From NCBI RefSeq assembly GCF_000285555.1, contig NZ_HE610996.1:177052-241051 (forward strand): DNA of 64,000 nucleotides, written 5' to 3'. The stretch is from Kurthia massiliensis. Its GTDB lineage: Bacteria; Bacillota; Bacilli; Bacillales_A; Planococcaceae. A program made the translations under genes and the position numbers. A model generated the notes under the pieces. The model saw nothing but the letters and a program-made list of their open reading frames with translations, was not told the DNA's origin and ran no database searches. Of the stretch, positions 26,941 to 35,211 are shown one piece after another; position 1 is the stretch's first letter; every line of letters starts with the position of its first letter.

Positions 26941-27561
26941 ATGAAGAAAGTGTCGAAACGACAAGAAGATATTTTAGCTTTTATTAAAGCGGAAGTTCGT
27001 TCGAAAGGTTATCCACCTTCAGTCCGCGAAATCGGTGAAGCAGTAGGTCTTGCTTCAAGCTCTACAGTCCACGGACATTTAGCTAGACTTGAAAGTAAAG
27101 GCTTAATCCGTCGAGATCCGACGAAACCTCGTGCCATTGAAGTGTTAGATCCGTTAGAAGATCGCGTCTCAAAACATGCCGTCATGCATGTACCACTTGT
27201 TGGGAAAGTAACAGCGGGTATGCCAATTACAGCGATTGAAAATATTGAAGAATATTTCCCAATCCCTTCTTCTTACGGTACGAGTGACGACCATATTTTT
27301 ATGTTAGAAATTATGGGTGACTCGATGATTGAAGCTGGTATTCTAAATGGTGATTATGTCATCGTCAAACAACAATCAACAGCTGATAACGGTGATATCG
27401 TCGTTGCGATGACAAAGGAAAATGAAGCAACGGTGAAACGTTTCTATAAAGAAGCACATCATTTCCGCTTACAACCAGAAAATGCAACGATGCAACCGAT
27501 CATCGTCGATCAAGTGTCGGTACTCGGTAAAGTCGTCGGTTTATATCGTAACGTTATGTAA
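26941..27561 (+). CDS. lexA: SOS repressor LexA
   Basis: LexA represses the SOS regulon and cleaves itself when RecA is activated. The 206-residue protein has an N-terminal winged helix (1-65, [20 protein letters not shown]) and a C-terminal S24 domain with the cleavage site Ala92-Gly93 and catalytic Ser128 (GDSM) and Lys166. A TGAGGTGA ribosome site precedes the ATG. Its promoter and that of divergent yneA share three LexA boxes. Confidence 0.98.
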   Translation: MKKVSKRQEDILAFIKAEVRSKGYPPSVREIGEAVGLASSSTVHGHLARLESKGLIRRDPTKPRAIEVLDPLEDRVSKHAVMHVPLVGKVTAGMPITAIENIEEYFPIPSSYGTSDDHIFMLEIMGDSMIEAGILNGDYVIVKQQSTADNGDIVVAMTKENEATVKRFYKEAHHFRLQPENATMQPIIVDQVSVLGKVVGLYRNVM

Positions 27562-27568
27562 AAGCGAC

Positions 27569-27600
27569 AAGCAGCGCCTATATGGTTGCTGCTTCTTTTT
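27569..27600 (+). terminator. Terminator of lexA
   Basis: A 7-bp stem (27569-27575 with 27588-27594) with extra inner pairs is followed by a T-run. Confidence 0.75.
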
Positions 27601-27630
27601 TAATTTAACACTTCAATGCATAAAAGCGCT

Positions 27631-27666
27631 GAATTGCGAAAGTTTTTTTGTGACTTTCGACAATTC
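27631..27666 (+). other. Stable hairpin upstream of the permease promoter
   Basis: A 13-bp stem with one bulged base (27631-27643 with 27653-27666) has seven T residues in its loop and no T-run after it, so it is not a plain terminator. It lies just upstream of a promoter and could be an operator or part of a second, longer leader. Confidence 0.4.
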
Positions 27667-27689
27667 TCACCAATATTTCGACAAACAAA

Positions 27690-27718
27690 TTGACGGTTAT
27701 GTCTTTAATGTTTAGAAT
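27690..27718 (+). promoter_or_regulatory. Promoter of the amino-acid permease gene
   Basis: A -35 TTGACG (27690-27695), a 17-base spacer and a -10 TAGAAT (27713-27718) lie about 35 bases before the start codon. No T-box or riboswitch was recognised in the leader. Confidence 0.65.
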
Positions 27719-27753
27719 TTTTATATAATTAAAAGAATAGAGTGTAAAATTAT

Positions 27754-29139
27754 ATGACAAATTCATTATTCCGCAAAAAATCAATTGCGGCTTTTAAAGC
27801 ACATGATCAAGGCCAGCTAACGCAAACGTTAGGCGCCTTCGACTTAATGCTTCTAGGTGTCGGTGCGATTGTCGGTACAGGTATTTTTATTTTGCCTGGT
27901 ACGATAGCAGCTGAACACGCTGGCCCTGGGATCGTTTTTTCATTTATTATTGCAGCCATCGTTTGCGCCTTCGCTGCGATGTGTTACTCCGAATTCGCCT
28001 CTGCCATTCCAGTAACAGGTAGTGCTTATACGTACTCATATGTTGTATTCGGTGAATTCATCGCTTGGCTTATCGGTTGGTCACTCGTATTAGAATATGG
28101 CTTAGCTGTTGCAGCCGTATCGACGGGTTGGTCGGCTTACTTCGTATCATTTTTAGAAGGCTTTAATATTCATTTACCGAAAGTACTAACAGGTTCCTTT
28201 AATCTAGACGCCGGCACGTATATTAATTTACCTGCCATCATTATCATTTTCTTAATTGCGATGATGTTAACAAAAGGGGTGAAAGAATCTGCTCGTTTAA
28301 ATACGATCATGGTTTTCATCAAAGTAGGTGTCGTATTACTATTTATTATCGTCGGTGCATTTTACGTAAAACCTGATAACTGGGCACCATTTACACCATT
28401 TGGCTTTAGCGGTGTCTTATCTGGCGCAGCTTTAGTATTTTTCGCTTTCCTCGGCTTCGATGCTGTATCGTCAGCTGCAGAAGAAGTGAAAAAACCTCAG
28501 CGTAATATGCCTCTTGGTATTATCGGTTCACTTGCGATTTGTACGGTGTTATACGTACTCGTATCACTCGTACTAACAGGAATGGTGCCATATACAGATT
28601 TAAATGTTGGCAACCCTGTCAGCTTCGCGATGTCAATCGTTCATCTTGATTGGGTATCAGGCTTTATTTCACTTGGTGCTATCGTTGGCATGACAACTGT
28701 TATTTTAGTTATGTTGTACGGTTCAACACGTTTAAGCTACTCATTTGCACGTGACGGCTTATTGCCGAAAGTAATGAGTGACATTGATGAAAAACACCAT
28801 ACACCTGTAAAAAATACATGGATTACAGCAGTGATTATTGCCATCTGCGCAGGCTTTATTCCGTTAGATCAGCTAGCTGCCCTCGTCAATATGGGGACAT
28901 TATTAGCATTCACAGTTGTATCACTCGGCGTATTATTTTTACGCAAACGTAAAGACTTACCAAAAGATCGCTTTAAAGTCCCATTCTTCCCGATCGTACC
29001 AATCATTTCATTCATATTATGTATTTTCTTAATTACACAATTAACGCCATATACGTGGATTGCTGCAGCGATTTGGATTGTCATCGGTATTATCATTTAC
29101 TTCTTATATGGACGTAAACATAGTTCTCTTAATCAGTAA
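27754..29139 (+). CDS. APC-family amino-acid permease (cationic amino-acid transporter type)
   Basis: This 461-residue protein of about twelve membrane helices has the helix-1 motif GVGAIVGTGIFILPG (about 36-50) and the CAT-type segment FFAFLGFDAVSSAAEEVKKPQR near the middle. It resembles Bacillus YfnA/YhdG-type permeases. The amino acid carried cannot be told from sequence. The ribosome site is weak (GAG). It stands alone between two terminators. Confidence 0.88.
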   Translation: MTNSLFRKKSIAAFKAHDQGQLTQTLGAFDLMLLGVGAIVGTGIFILPGTIAAEHAGPGIVFSFIIAAIVCAFAAMCYSEFASAIPVTGSAYTYSYVVFGEFIAWLIGWSLVLEYGLAVAAVSTGWSAYFVSFLEGFNIHLPKVLTGSFNLDAGTYINLPAIIIIFLIAMMLTKGVKESARLNTIMVFIKVGVVLLFIIVGAFYVKPDNWAPFTPFGFSGVLSGAALVFFAFLGFDAVSSAAEEVKKPQRNMPLGIIGSLAICTVLYVLVSLVLTGMVPYTDLNVGNPVSFAMSIVHLDWVSGFISLGAIVGMTTVILVMLYGSTRLSYSFARDGLLPKVMSDIDEKHHTPVKNTWITAVIIAICAGFIPLDQLAALVNMGTLLAFTVVSLGVLFLRKRKDLPKDRFKVPFFPIVPIISFILCIFLITQLTPYTWIAAAIWIVIGIIIYFLYGRKHSSLNQ

Positions 29140-29144
29140 ATGAC

Positions 29145-29174
29145 AAGGAAACCATTCATCTGGTTTCCTTTTTT
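29145..29174 (+). terminator. Terminator of the permease gene
   Basis: A perfect 10-bp stem (29145-29154 with 29161-29170) is followed by T residues. Confidence 0.88.
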
Positions 29175-29278
29175 ATGCTTCTAAAGTCCTTGAGGAAAAA
29201 ATCCTAATTTTTACAGTTATTTTTTTACATTATAATGAGGATATAACACAAATTACTTATGTCTAGGAGGACTATCTA

Positions 29279-31036
29279 ATGTTCCAGTCTAAATTATTCG
29301 TTTCCTTAACTGCGACTGCAGCCCTATTATGTGCGACGTCACAAACAGCAGAAGCGAAAACAACTGCAAAAAATGTCCCAATTCAAATTTTAGGGATTAA
29401 TGACTTAAATGGTTATATTGATAGTACATATCAAAATCCAGCAAGTAAGACGATTGGCGGTATGTCATCACTTGCTTACAATTTATCAACAGAAAAAAGC
29501 CAATTTGCTAAACAACACAAATTAGCGTCAACGAATACGAATTCAATCTCCGTACATACAGGTGACGTTTTCGGTGGTCGTCCTGCTATTTCTGGTTTGC
29601 TTCAAGATCATCCAACCATTTCAGTATTAAATGCGATGAACTTTAAAATCGGCGTTGTCGGTAACCATGAATTGAATGAAGGTTTAGATGAATTTCTACG
29701 CGTCATTCAAGGTAAAAAACCGACATATGATACGCCAAACTATGATCTTGTAAATCACTATAATATCGAAAAAAGTAAAGCCGTTACATTAGGTGCAAAC
29801 GTCATTAATAAAAAAACGAAAAAAATCGTTAACGGTTTTAAACCGTATGAAATTAAAACGATTAATGGTGTGAAAGTCGGATTCATCGGCATTGTCGATC
29901 CATACGTAGAACAACTCATTATGCGTCAACATATGAAAAACATCGACATTACAAATCCAGCAAAAGCGATTGCGAAATACGATAAAGTATTACGCAAAAA
30001 AGGTGTGAAAGCAATCGTCGTTCTTGCACATGCAGGAGCTGAAAATACAGGCAATAAACAAGCAACGATTGAAACGCAAGGTACATCAGAAAAAGCACAA
30101 TTATCAGGTTCTGTCACAACGATTATCGATCAACTTGATAAAATTGCGCCAAATCATTCAGTCGATATGATTTTCGGTGGACATAGTCATACATTTGCGA
30201 ATGCAGTTTACGGCAAAAATAATATCCGTGTCGTTGAGTCATTGGACTACGGGAAATCATACAACGTTGCAACAGGGACAATTAATACGAAAACGAAAGA
30301 CTTCGTGAAAACACCAACTGCAACGGTCAAATATAACTACACACGCACAAGTTCACAAATCAATAAAAATAGCGTAGCGAAAAAAGTAGATAGCATCGTT
30401 AAAAATGCTGCACAATTAACAGGGACGGTGACACGTGCGAAAATTGCAACGATGAATACCGCTACCCTTTCAAGCCAACGTCCAACAAAATCAATTGGTG
30501 GTACACCGGTTGGGAATCTCGTAGCTGATTCACAAAAAGCGTTAGCACAAAAAGTCGGTAGCCCTGTCGACTTTGCCTTTACAAACTCAGGTGGTGTGCG
30601 TGATGATTTAATTGCGACTATGCAAAATGGCAAACAAGTCATTACGTGGGAAGCTGCACAAAAAGTACAGCCATTTTCTAACTTCTTACACATCGGCACA
30701 TTAACAGGTAAACAAATTAAAGCTGTGCTGAACGAGCAATTTAGTGGCGGCCGCGGTTTAGAAGTAGCTGGCTTACATTATACGTACAATGACAAAGGTG
30801 TCATTGACGTTTTTGTTGGGGATGAAACAAGTACGAAAAAAATAAAATCTTCTGCTACGTATAGCGTCATTTTAAATGACTTTTTACAAGGTGGCGGTGA
30901 CAATTTCAACACGTTTAAAAAGCTACAAAACGATGCGATTGTCGGGATCGATACAGACGCTTTCATTGACTATTTAAAAGAACAAAAAACTATTACCGAT
31001 CAATATACATCACGTAACACATATATCAACAATTAA
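29279..31036 (+). CDS. Secreted 5'-nucleotidase / metallophosphatase (UshA type)
   Basis: The 585-residue protein has a signal peptide (cleavage likely after AEA, residue 26), an N-terminal metallophosphoesterase domain with GDVFGG, VGNHELNEG and FGGHSHTF, and a C-terminal nucleotide-binding domain with NSGGVRDDLI, VQPFSNFL and GGDNFNTF. It probably strips phosphate from extracellular nucleotides. The first metal motif reads NDLN (41-44) where the family has NDxH, so one metal ligand is changed. There is no LPXTG anchor, so it is likely released. An AGGAGG ribosome site precedes the ATG. Confidence 0.85.
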   Translation: MFQSKLFVSLTATAALLCATSQTAEAKTTAKNVPIQILGINDLNGYIDSTYQNPASKTIGGMSSLAYNLSTEKSQFAKQHKLASTNTNSISVHTGDVFGGRPAISGLLQDHPTISVLNAMNFKIGVVGNHELNEGLDEFLRVIQGKKPTYDTPNYDLVNHYNIEKSKAVTLGANVINKKTKKIVNGFKPYEIKTINGVKVGFIGIVDPYVEQLIMRQHMKNIDITNPAKAIAKYDKVLRKKGVKAIVVLAHAGAENTGNKQATIETQGTSEKAQLSGSVTTIIDQLDKIAPNHSVDMIFGGHSHTFANAVYGKNNIRVVESLDYGKSYNVATGTINTKTKDFVKTPTATVKYNYTRTSSQINKNSVAKKVDSIVKNAAQLTGTVTRAKIATMNTATLSSQRPTKSIGGTPVGNLVADSQKALAQKVGSPVDFAFTNSGGVRDDLIATMQNGKQVITWEAAQKVQPFSNFLHIGTLTGKQIKAVLNEQFSGGRGLEVAGLHYTYNDKGVIDVFVGDETSTKKIKSSATYSVILNDFLQGGGDNFNTFKKLQNDAIVGIDTDAFIDYLKEQKTITDQYTSRNTYINN

Positions 31037-31043
31037 GCAAACG

Positions 31044-31071
31044 AAGACATCTCAATAGAGGTGTCTTTTTT
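31044..31071 (+). terminator. Terminator of the 5'-nucleotidase gene
   Basis: A 10-bp stem with one G-T pair (31044-31053 with 31058-31067, loop AATA) is followed by a T-run. Confidence 0.88.
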
Positions 31072-31192
31072 TGTTAAATGAAACATATTTAACCGAAATA
31101 CCGATTGTGCAAAAAATTAACATTTTGTTTCTGCGAAGTTTTGCTATAATAAAGGTCGGTATGATTACCGAATTTACCTAGGAGGCTTTGCA

Positions 31193-31828
31193 ATGAAATT
31201 AGCCAAATTCATCGTGCCTGCTACAATTGCTATATTGGCATTACAAGGTTGTAGTAATGATCGCACGACTTCTACGTCGACAGAAATTGTATCAACAGAA
31301 GACGCGACGACAACGAAGGCTCCCGCAACGGCTTCTAGCACACATGCGAAAACTTCGTCAGAGGCAACAATCACTGATCCACAAGCGGTATTGAATGCGA
31401 TTTACGCTGCGGCGAAAAAAGGTCAGCTGCCAAATGTGCCATTCACAGTCGGTCAAACGACATATAGTGACATTAAAAATCAATGGGGCGAACCAAACTT
31501 ATCTTTTTTAAATACTGCAAACTTTGTACAATATCGCGCGAAACAATCTGAGCACATTGCTTATGGTCTTGGTATCGGGCGTGGTCACATTTTATATGAT
31601 TTACGGACATTCGTTGCTGATGATGGTCATACACCATTATCAAGCATTTCATTTAAAACGATTGAACAGTTATTTGGAAAACCCGTCAATATATTGACGA
31701 AAGGACCTGACCATACGTGGACGTACAAAGTCGGTGCTTACGATTTACGTTTCACAGGCAATCGTCAAAAAAATATGCTTCATCACGTTTCAGTTTACAC
31801 ACCAAATTTTGATGATTCGAAGCAATAA
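31193..31828 (+). CDS. DUF4309 lipoprotein (YjgB-like)
   Basis: The 211-residue protein has a lipoprotein signal with lipobox LQGC (lipidated Cys20), a Thr/Ser/Ala-rich linker (about 25-60) and a C-terminal DUF4309-like domain with the two-fold pattern seen in YjgB (IKNQWGEP and IEQLFGKP, each followed by a beta-rich repeat). The function is unknown; a cell-surface role is inferred. An AGGAGG ribosome site precedes the ATG. It is convergent with the B12 riboswitch RNA. Confidence 0.75.
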   Translation: MKLAKFIVPATIAILALQGCSNDRTTSTSTEIVSTEDATTTKAPATASSTHAKTSSEATITDPQAVLNAIYAAAKKGQLPNVPFTVGQTTYSDIKNQWGEPNLSFLNTANFVQYRAKQSEHIAYGLGIGRGHILYDLRTFVADDGHTPLSSISFKTIEQLFGKPVNILTKGPDHTWTYKVGAYDLRFTGNRQKNMLHHVSVYTPNFDDSKQ

Positions 31829-31830
31829 GA

Positions 31831-31865
31831 AAAAGGAACTGCGCATTTGCACAGTTCCTTTTTTT
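31831..31865. terminator. Bidirectional terminator after the DUF4309 gene
   Basis: An 11-bp stem (31831-31841 with 31852-31862) is flanked by A-rich and T-rich runs. It can end the lipoprotein transcript on plus and any read-through from the B12 riboswitch unit on minus. Confidence 0.85.
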
Positions 31866-31921
31866 GCTTGAACGTTATTTAGAATTTGGGGAGTTCTAAA
31901 ATGTTTTGAAGGGGTTCAAGC
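31866..31921. other. Structured non-coding segment between two terminators
   Basis: A perfect 8-base inverted repeat, GCTTGAAC (31866-31873) and GTTCAAGC (31914-31921), encloses a smaller hairpin (31880-31884 with 31894-31898). No open reading frame with a ribosome site exists here on either strand. It would form the 3' part of a read-through RNA from the cobalamin riboswitch. Confidence 0.4.
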
Positions 31922-31967
31922 GTCGGAGTATAGAGAGTTATTTATCTTTATCTCTCACCATAAAGTT

Positions 31968-31995
31968 AAAAAAACAGCTGTTAGTCCACAGCTGT
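31968..31995 (-). terminator. Terminator of the cobalamin-riboswitch RNA
   Basis: A perfect 7-bp stem (31974-31980 with 31989-31995) is followed on the minus strand by seven T residues. A second small hairpin (31999-32015) lies between it and the aptamer. It is the likely expression platform. Confidence 0.8.
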
Positions 31996-32055
31996 CGTCT
32001 ACAAAATTTCTGTAGCCAACATCTCCCTATCCTCGTAGGTAATTTAGATGCTTTT

Positions 32056-32221
32056 GCGTACGGCAGGTCTCCTGGCTCATGCCTCTCGTTGCCTCGCCCT
32101 TCCCACTTTCACAAGCAGTGGCTATGCAAGATCAACCGACATTTACAGTTGCGGGACAGCGCCTGACTCTCACAGGCTTCCCTTTTAAGTAAGTCCATCT
32201 ATATGAACTCACACCGTATGC
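32056..32221 (-). ncRNA. Cobalamin (B12) riboswitch aptamer
   Basis: On the minus strand the class features are read in order: AAAAGGGAAGCCTGTGAGAG, GCGCTGTCCCGCAACTGTAA, GCCACTG, GGGAAGG and the B12 box GAGCCAGGAGACCTGCC (32062-32078). The ends close by helix P1, GCATACGG with CCGTACGC (32214-32221 with 32056-32063, one mismatch). It has its own promoter and terminator, but no coding region follows on its strand. Confidence 0.95.
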
Positions 32222-32243
32222 TGCATATCATATTACATAATCA

Positions 32244-32272
32244 ATTGTAACAATATTATAATAATTTTTCAA
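32244..32272 (-). promoter_or_regulatory. Promoter of the cobalamin-riboswitch RNA
   Basis: On the minus strand a -35 TTGAAA (32267-32272, inside the bsaA 3' end), a 17-base spacer and a -10 TACAAT (32244-32249) put the start near 32237, just before the aptamer. Confidence 0.65.
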
Positions 32273-32732
32273 TCGATTTTTTTAATGATTCTGGCTTATC
32301 TTTTGGCGCAAAGCGTTCAACGACTTGCCCATTACGATCGACTAAAAACTTCGTAAAGTTCCATTTGACACTTTCACTACCTAAAAATCCTTTTGCTTCT
32401 GAAGTGACGTATTTAAATACTGGTGCAGCACTATCGCCATTGACGTCAACAACTTCGTGCATCGGGAACGTCACGCCATAATTTAAACGACATGCTTCTG
32501 CCGCTTCTTTCCCTGAAGAAAGCTCTTGCTTGAACTGATTAGATGGAAATCCTAATACTGTAAAACCTTGATCTTTATATTGTTGATACAACTTTTCAAG
32601 GCCATCGAATTGCGGTGTAAAGCCACATTTCGTTGCTGTATTGACAATCAATACGACATCACCTTTATATTTCTCAAGTGAATATTGTTCCCCATTTTCA
32701 AGTGTTGCACTGTAATCGTATAAATTAGACAT
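32256..32732 (-). CDS. bsaA: Glutathione peroxidase family protein (BsaA type)
   Basis: This 158-residue thioredoxin-fold peroxidase reduces peroxides, in bacteria usually with thioredoxin. Peroxidatic Cys36 (TATKCGFTPQF), the Gln in FPSNQF and the Trp in KWNFTKFLVD form the catalytic site. It starts 12 bases after the FRG-domain gene with a GGGAGGA ribosome site, so the two are probably co-transcribed. bsaA lies near hfq and glnRA in Staphylococcus too. Confidence 0.93.
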   Translation of the reverse strand: MSNLYDYSATLENGEQYSLEKYKGDVVLIVNTATKCGFTPQFDGLEKLYQQYKDQGFTVLGFPSNQFKQELSSGKEAAEACRLNYGVTFPMHEVVDVNGDSAAPVFKYVTSEAKGFLGSESVKWNFTKFLVDRNGQVVERFAPKDKPESLKKSIEKLL

Positions 32733-32744
32733 GTCATTTCCTCC

Positions 32745-34760
32745 CTATTTAGATAGAACGGTACGTTTTAAGTAACTTGCGACACGTTCGTAGTCTGGAT
32801 AAATCGTCGATTCATTAATTTCAATGACATCGAGCCATTCTTGTAAATCGGCTTTAATGTATGACGGTAAAATGTAGCGCATTTTTAAACCGTTCTTCGC
32901 CTCTTCTAATAATACGCTAAGCATATCAATAATGCGCGGATCAAGCTCTTCCTCATACACTGCTAAAAAAGCTTCAATCGAATTGACATCTTCATTTTCA
33001 TGAGACGTACGATAGCGAATTTCTTCAATTTTACGTTCGCATTCATTTCGTTCAAGTAATCCATTAATAATAAATGCACCGTGTTGGCGAACGATTCGTG
33101 TATTGTTTTGAATCGGGCGTACGACTAAAATGTCGAGCATATCCATCGGGTTGATATCCGACGTATACGTCACACCTTTTTTACTCATTTCATGCACGAG
33201 CTTTTGAACGGCTTCGTGACTATTGAAATCTTCAATCATCGTATCGCGTACGGCGAGCACACTTTTGCGCTTTGCGCTCATGCCATTTACTAAAAAGTCG
33301 TCGATGACTTTGTTTAAGCTAGATAAAATACATTTAATCGCATGGACTTTAATTTTGTTTTTATCGCTATACGATAACAACGGTAACGTTGATAACATCT
33401 CCGCCTTGTCGCTATCGTAATATTCTATACCACGTTCTTCTTCTGCAAACACTAAAAATTCGCCGTCCATTTCAGGTTCTAGCTCCGTCGCAAAAAATAA
33501 CGCAATGAGTGGACTACTCGTTAAATCGAGCAATCGCGTCGGCAACGAATAATGTTGCATCGACGCTAACACTTCTAAACCTCGGTCATATTGAGACAAT
33601 TCTTCGGAACATTTAATATGTAAGTCCCGATACATTTTATCTTCTGACTCCAGCCATTTTTGCTTCCGGTAAATACTCGGCGCTAAACTATAATTCGAAT
33701 CGCTATGCCCCCGGTACATAAAATGATATTCATCTTCTTCATATTCATCGTATTGACGCGATTCATCGAACAATCGACTATAAAATGGTGTAATGTGTTG
33801 AAGCTTCACGAAAATTTCATTTTGATCGTCATCACTATCTAAAATGTTGCGCAATGTATGACTCGATTCGAATTCTCCTAAATGCGTCAAAATCCATTCT
33901 GACTCTTTACGATATGCTTTTAGTTGTGCCTCATTCGCCTCTTCATGACGAAGACGACCATCGTATTGACGCTGTTTACGGTGCTGATAAATGAGCATTT
34001 TATTAAATGCGGATTCATCTTCAATAAAATCAAGTTGATACATTAACGCGTTATACATATACAATTTATTATGATACGTGCGCGTGCGGAAAATAATAAA
34101 TTGAAATACTTTCTTCAGTCGTTGCAAGAAATGACTTTTTAATGTGCGGTTTTCTTGTTCAAATATATTTAAATCACGATCCAACTCAATTAAACGTGAC
34201 TTTAAATTACGGATACTTTTCGAAATATCGTTAATTTTCCGGTTCAGGGATGAACGTTTACGGCGTAAAGCCTCTAGTCGATCTTGTAATGCTTTAATTT
34301 CAATTTCTTCATTCAATAATTGTTGATCATCTAATTTCGTATATTCATTGACTTCTAGTTTAAAACGCTGCATCAATCGTTCTTGCATACGCTCTAATAT
34401 AAGCTGTTGCTTTGCAATAGATGTTGATAATGCCGCATATTCTTGACGCTTTTCCGTATACGTTGCAAATAATGCACGTTGTTTCGTATTGACGTCTGAA
34501 ATATGTTGGCGTTTTTCATCGCGTTGATATAAATATTGATCGTAGTCATCTTTAATGAGCGTAACTGCTTCCAATAAGCGCTCGAAATATAAACTGCTCA
34601 TATTTTCGCCGCTTTTCGTAAAACGCGATTGAATCCAACGCTTCATTTCTTCGATAGATGCTTGATCTAAATCATGTGTGCGCAAATAATCATCTACACA
34701 AACGTAATCATTTACATCAATAAATCCACCAATATGTTCAAAATATTTTTCTGTATTCAT
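32745..34760 (-). CDS. Large coiled-coil protein with C-terminal FRG domain
   Basis: The 671-residue protein has an N-terminal helical part with a long coiled coil (about 78-215) and a C-terminal half with an FRG domain: YRG at 349-351 followed by SLAPSIYRK, then QHYSLPTRLLDLTSSPLIAL from 402. FRG domains (named for the F/Y-R-G motif) are of poorly known function and occur in accessory genes, some next to toxins or defence loci. No membrane helix is clear. A GGGGGA ribosome site precedes ATG 34760. It sits where hflX is found in Staphylococcus, directly before bsaA. Confidence 0.75.
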   Translation of the reverse strand: MNTEKYFEHIGGFIDVNDYVCVDDYLRTHDLDQASIEEMKRWIQSRFTKSGENMSSLYFERLLEAVTLIKDDYDQYLYQRDEKRQHISDVNTKQRALFATYTEKRQEYAALSTSIAKQQLILERMQERLMQRFKLEVNEYTKLDDQQLLNEEIEIKALQDRLEALRRKRSSLNRKINDISKSIRNLKSRLIELDRDLNIFEQENRTLKSHFLQRLKKVFQFIIFRTRTYHNKLYMYNALMYQLDFIEDESAFNKMLIYQHRKQRQYDGRLRHEEANEAQLKAYRKESEWILTHLGEFESSHTLRNILDSDDDQNEIFVKLQHITPFYSRLFDESRQYDEYEEDEYHFMYRGHSDSNYSLAPSIYRKQKWLESEDKMYRDLHIKCSEELSQYDRGLEVLASMQHYSLPTRLLDLTSSPLIALFFATELEPEMDGEFLVFAEEERGIEYYDSDKAEMLSTLPLLSYSDKNKIKVHAIKCILSSLNKVIDDFLVNGMSAKRKSVLAVRDTMIEDFNSHEAVQKLVHEMSKKGVTYTSDINPMDMLDILVVRPIQNNTRIVRQHGAFIINGLLERNECERKIEEIRYRTSHENEDVNSIEAFLAVYEEELDPRIIDMLSVLLEEAKNGLKMRYILPSYIKADLQEWLDVIEINESTIYPDYERVASYLKRTVLSK

Positions 34761-34784
34761 CTAGAACGTCCCCCTTACTGATCT

Positions 34785-34831
34785 ATTATATAACGTTATA
34801 GATGTCATCGTGTTGCGAAAGTCTTTCGCAA
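34785..34831 (-). promoter_or_regulatory. Promoter region and perfect palindrome upstream of the FRG gene
   Basis: On the minus strand a -10 TATAAT lies at 34785-34790 with only a poor -35 (ACACGA, 34808-34813). Abutting it is a perfect palindrome with 9-base arms, TTGCGAAAG and CTTTCGCAA (34813-34831). No T-run follows, so an operator is more likely than a terminator. Confidence 0.5.
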
Positions 34832-34834
34832 TCG

Positions 34835-35173
34835 TTAAATGCAAAATTGTACTGTAGCAGTATAGGGTCCAATCCGTTTTACAAGGCGGTACGTTCCTCG
34901 TCGAAGTGGTCCATACGTATGAGCCCAGTCAAGTTGTTCCTCAACAAACCCTTTCGGCGGTAACATTTTCGCAATTAATATGACAGCAATTGGTCGATCG
35001 TTCACTGCTTGCCACTGTCCATCTCGGTCGCTTTGCAATTCATATTCCATACCGTATACGAGTTGTTCATTCGTACGATTTTCAATTTGTAATGTCATCG
35101 TTGTCGTCGTCACATCTTTCACTGTCAGTATCACATCATTCGGCATGCTGATTTCTTCTTGACGTATATCCAT
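34835..35173 (-). CDS. Small Ig-like-domain protein
   Basis: The 112-residue protein is predicted to be all beta-strand: it begins MDIRQEEISMPNDVILTV and contains NRTNEQLVYGMEYELQ and RRGTYRLVKRIG, the pattern of a single bacterial immunoglobulin-like domain (Big_14-like). No signal peptide is seen. The function is unknown. ATG 35173 follows AAGGAG; the longer frame starts before that site. It is the gene after glnA but is cut off by the glnA terminator. Confidence 0.6.
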   Translation of the reverse strand: MDIRQEEISMPNDVILTVKDVTTTTMTLQIENRTNEQLVYGMEYELQSDRDGQWQAVNDRPIAVILIAKMLPPKGFVEEQLDWAHTYGPLRRGTYRLVKRIGPYTATVQFCI

Positions 35174-35211
35174 TACGACCACTCCTTCCATTTTTTATAG
35201 TATACCAATAC

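Noticed and set aside
27562..27753. T-box or amino-acid riboswitch before the permease gene
   Set aside because: No T-box sequence (TGGNACCGCG type) or known aptamer core was found; there is only a hairpin and a promoter.
34813..34831. Palindrome as the terminator of the Ig-like gene
   Set aside because: A perfect stem exists but no T-run follows on the minus strand, so an operator reading is preferred.
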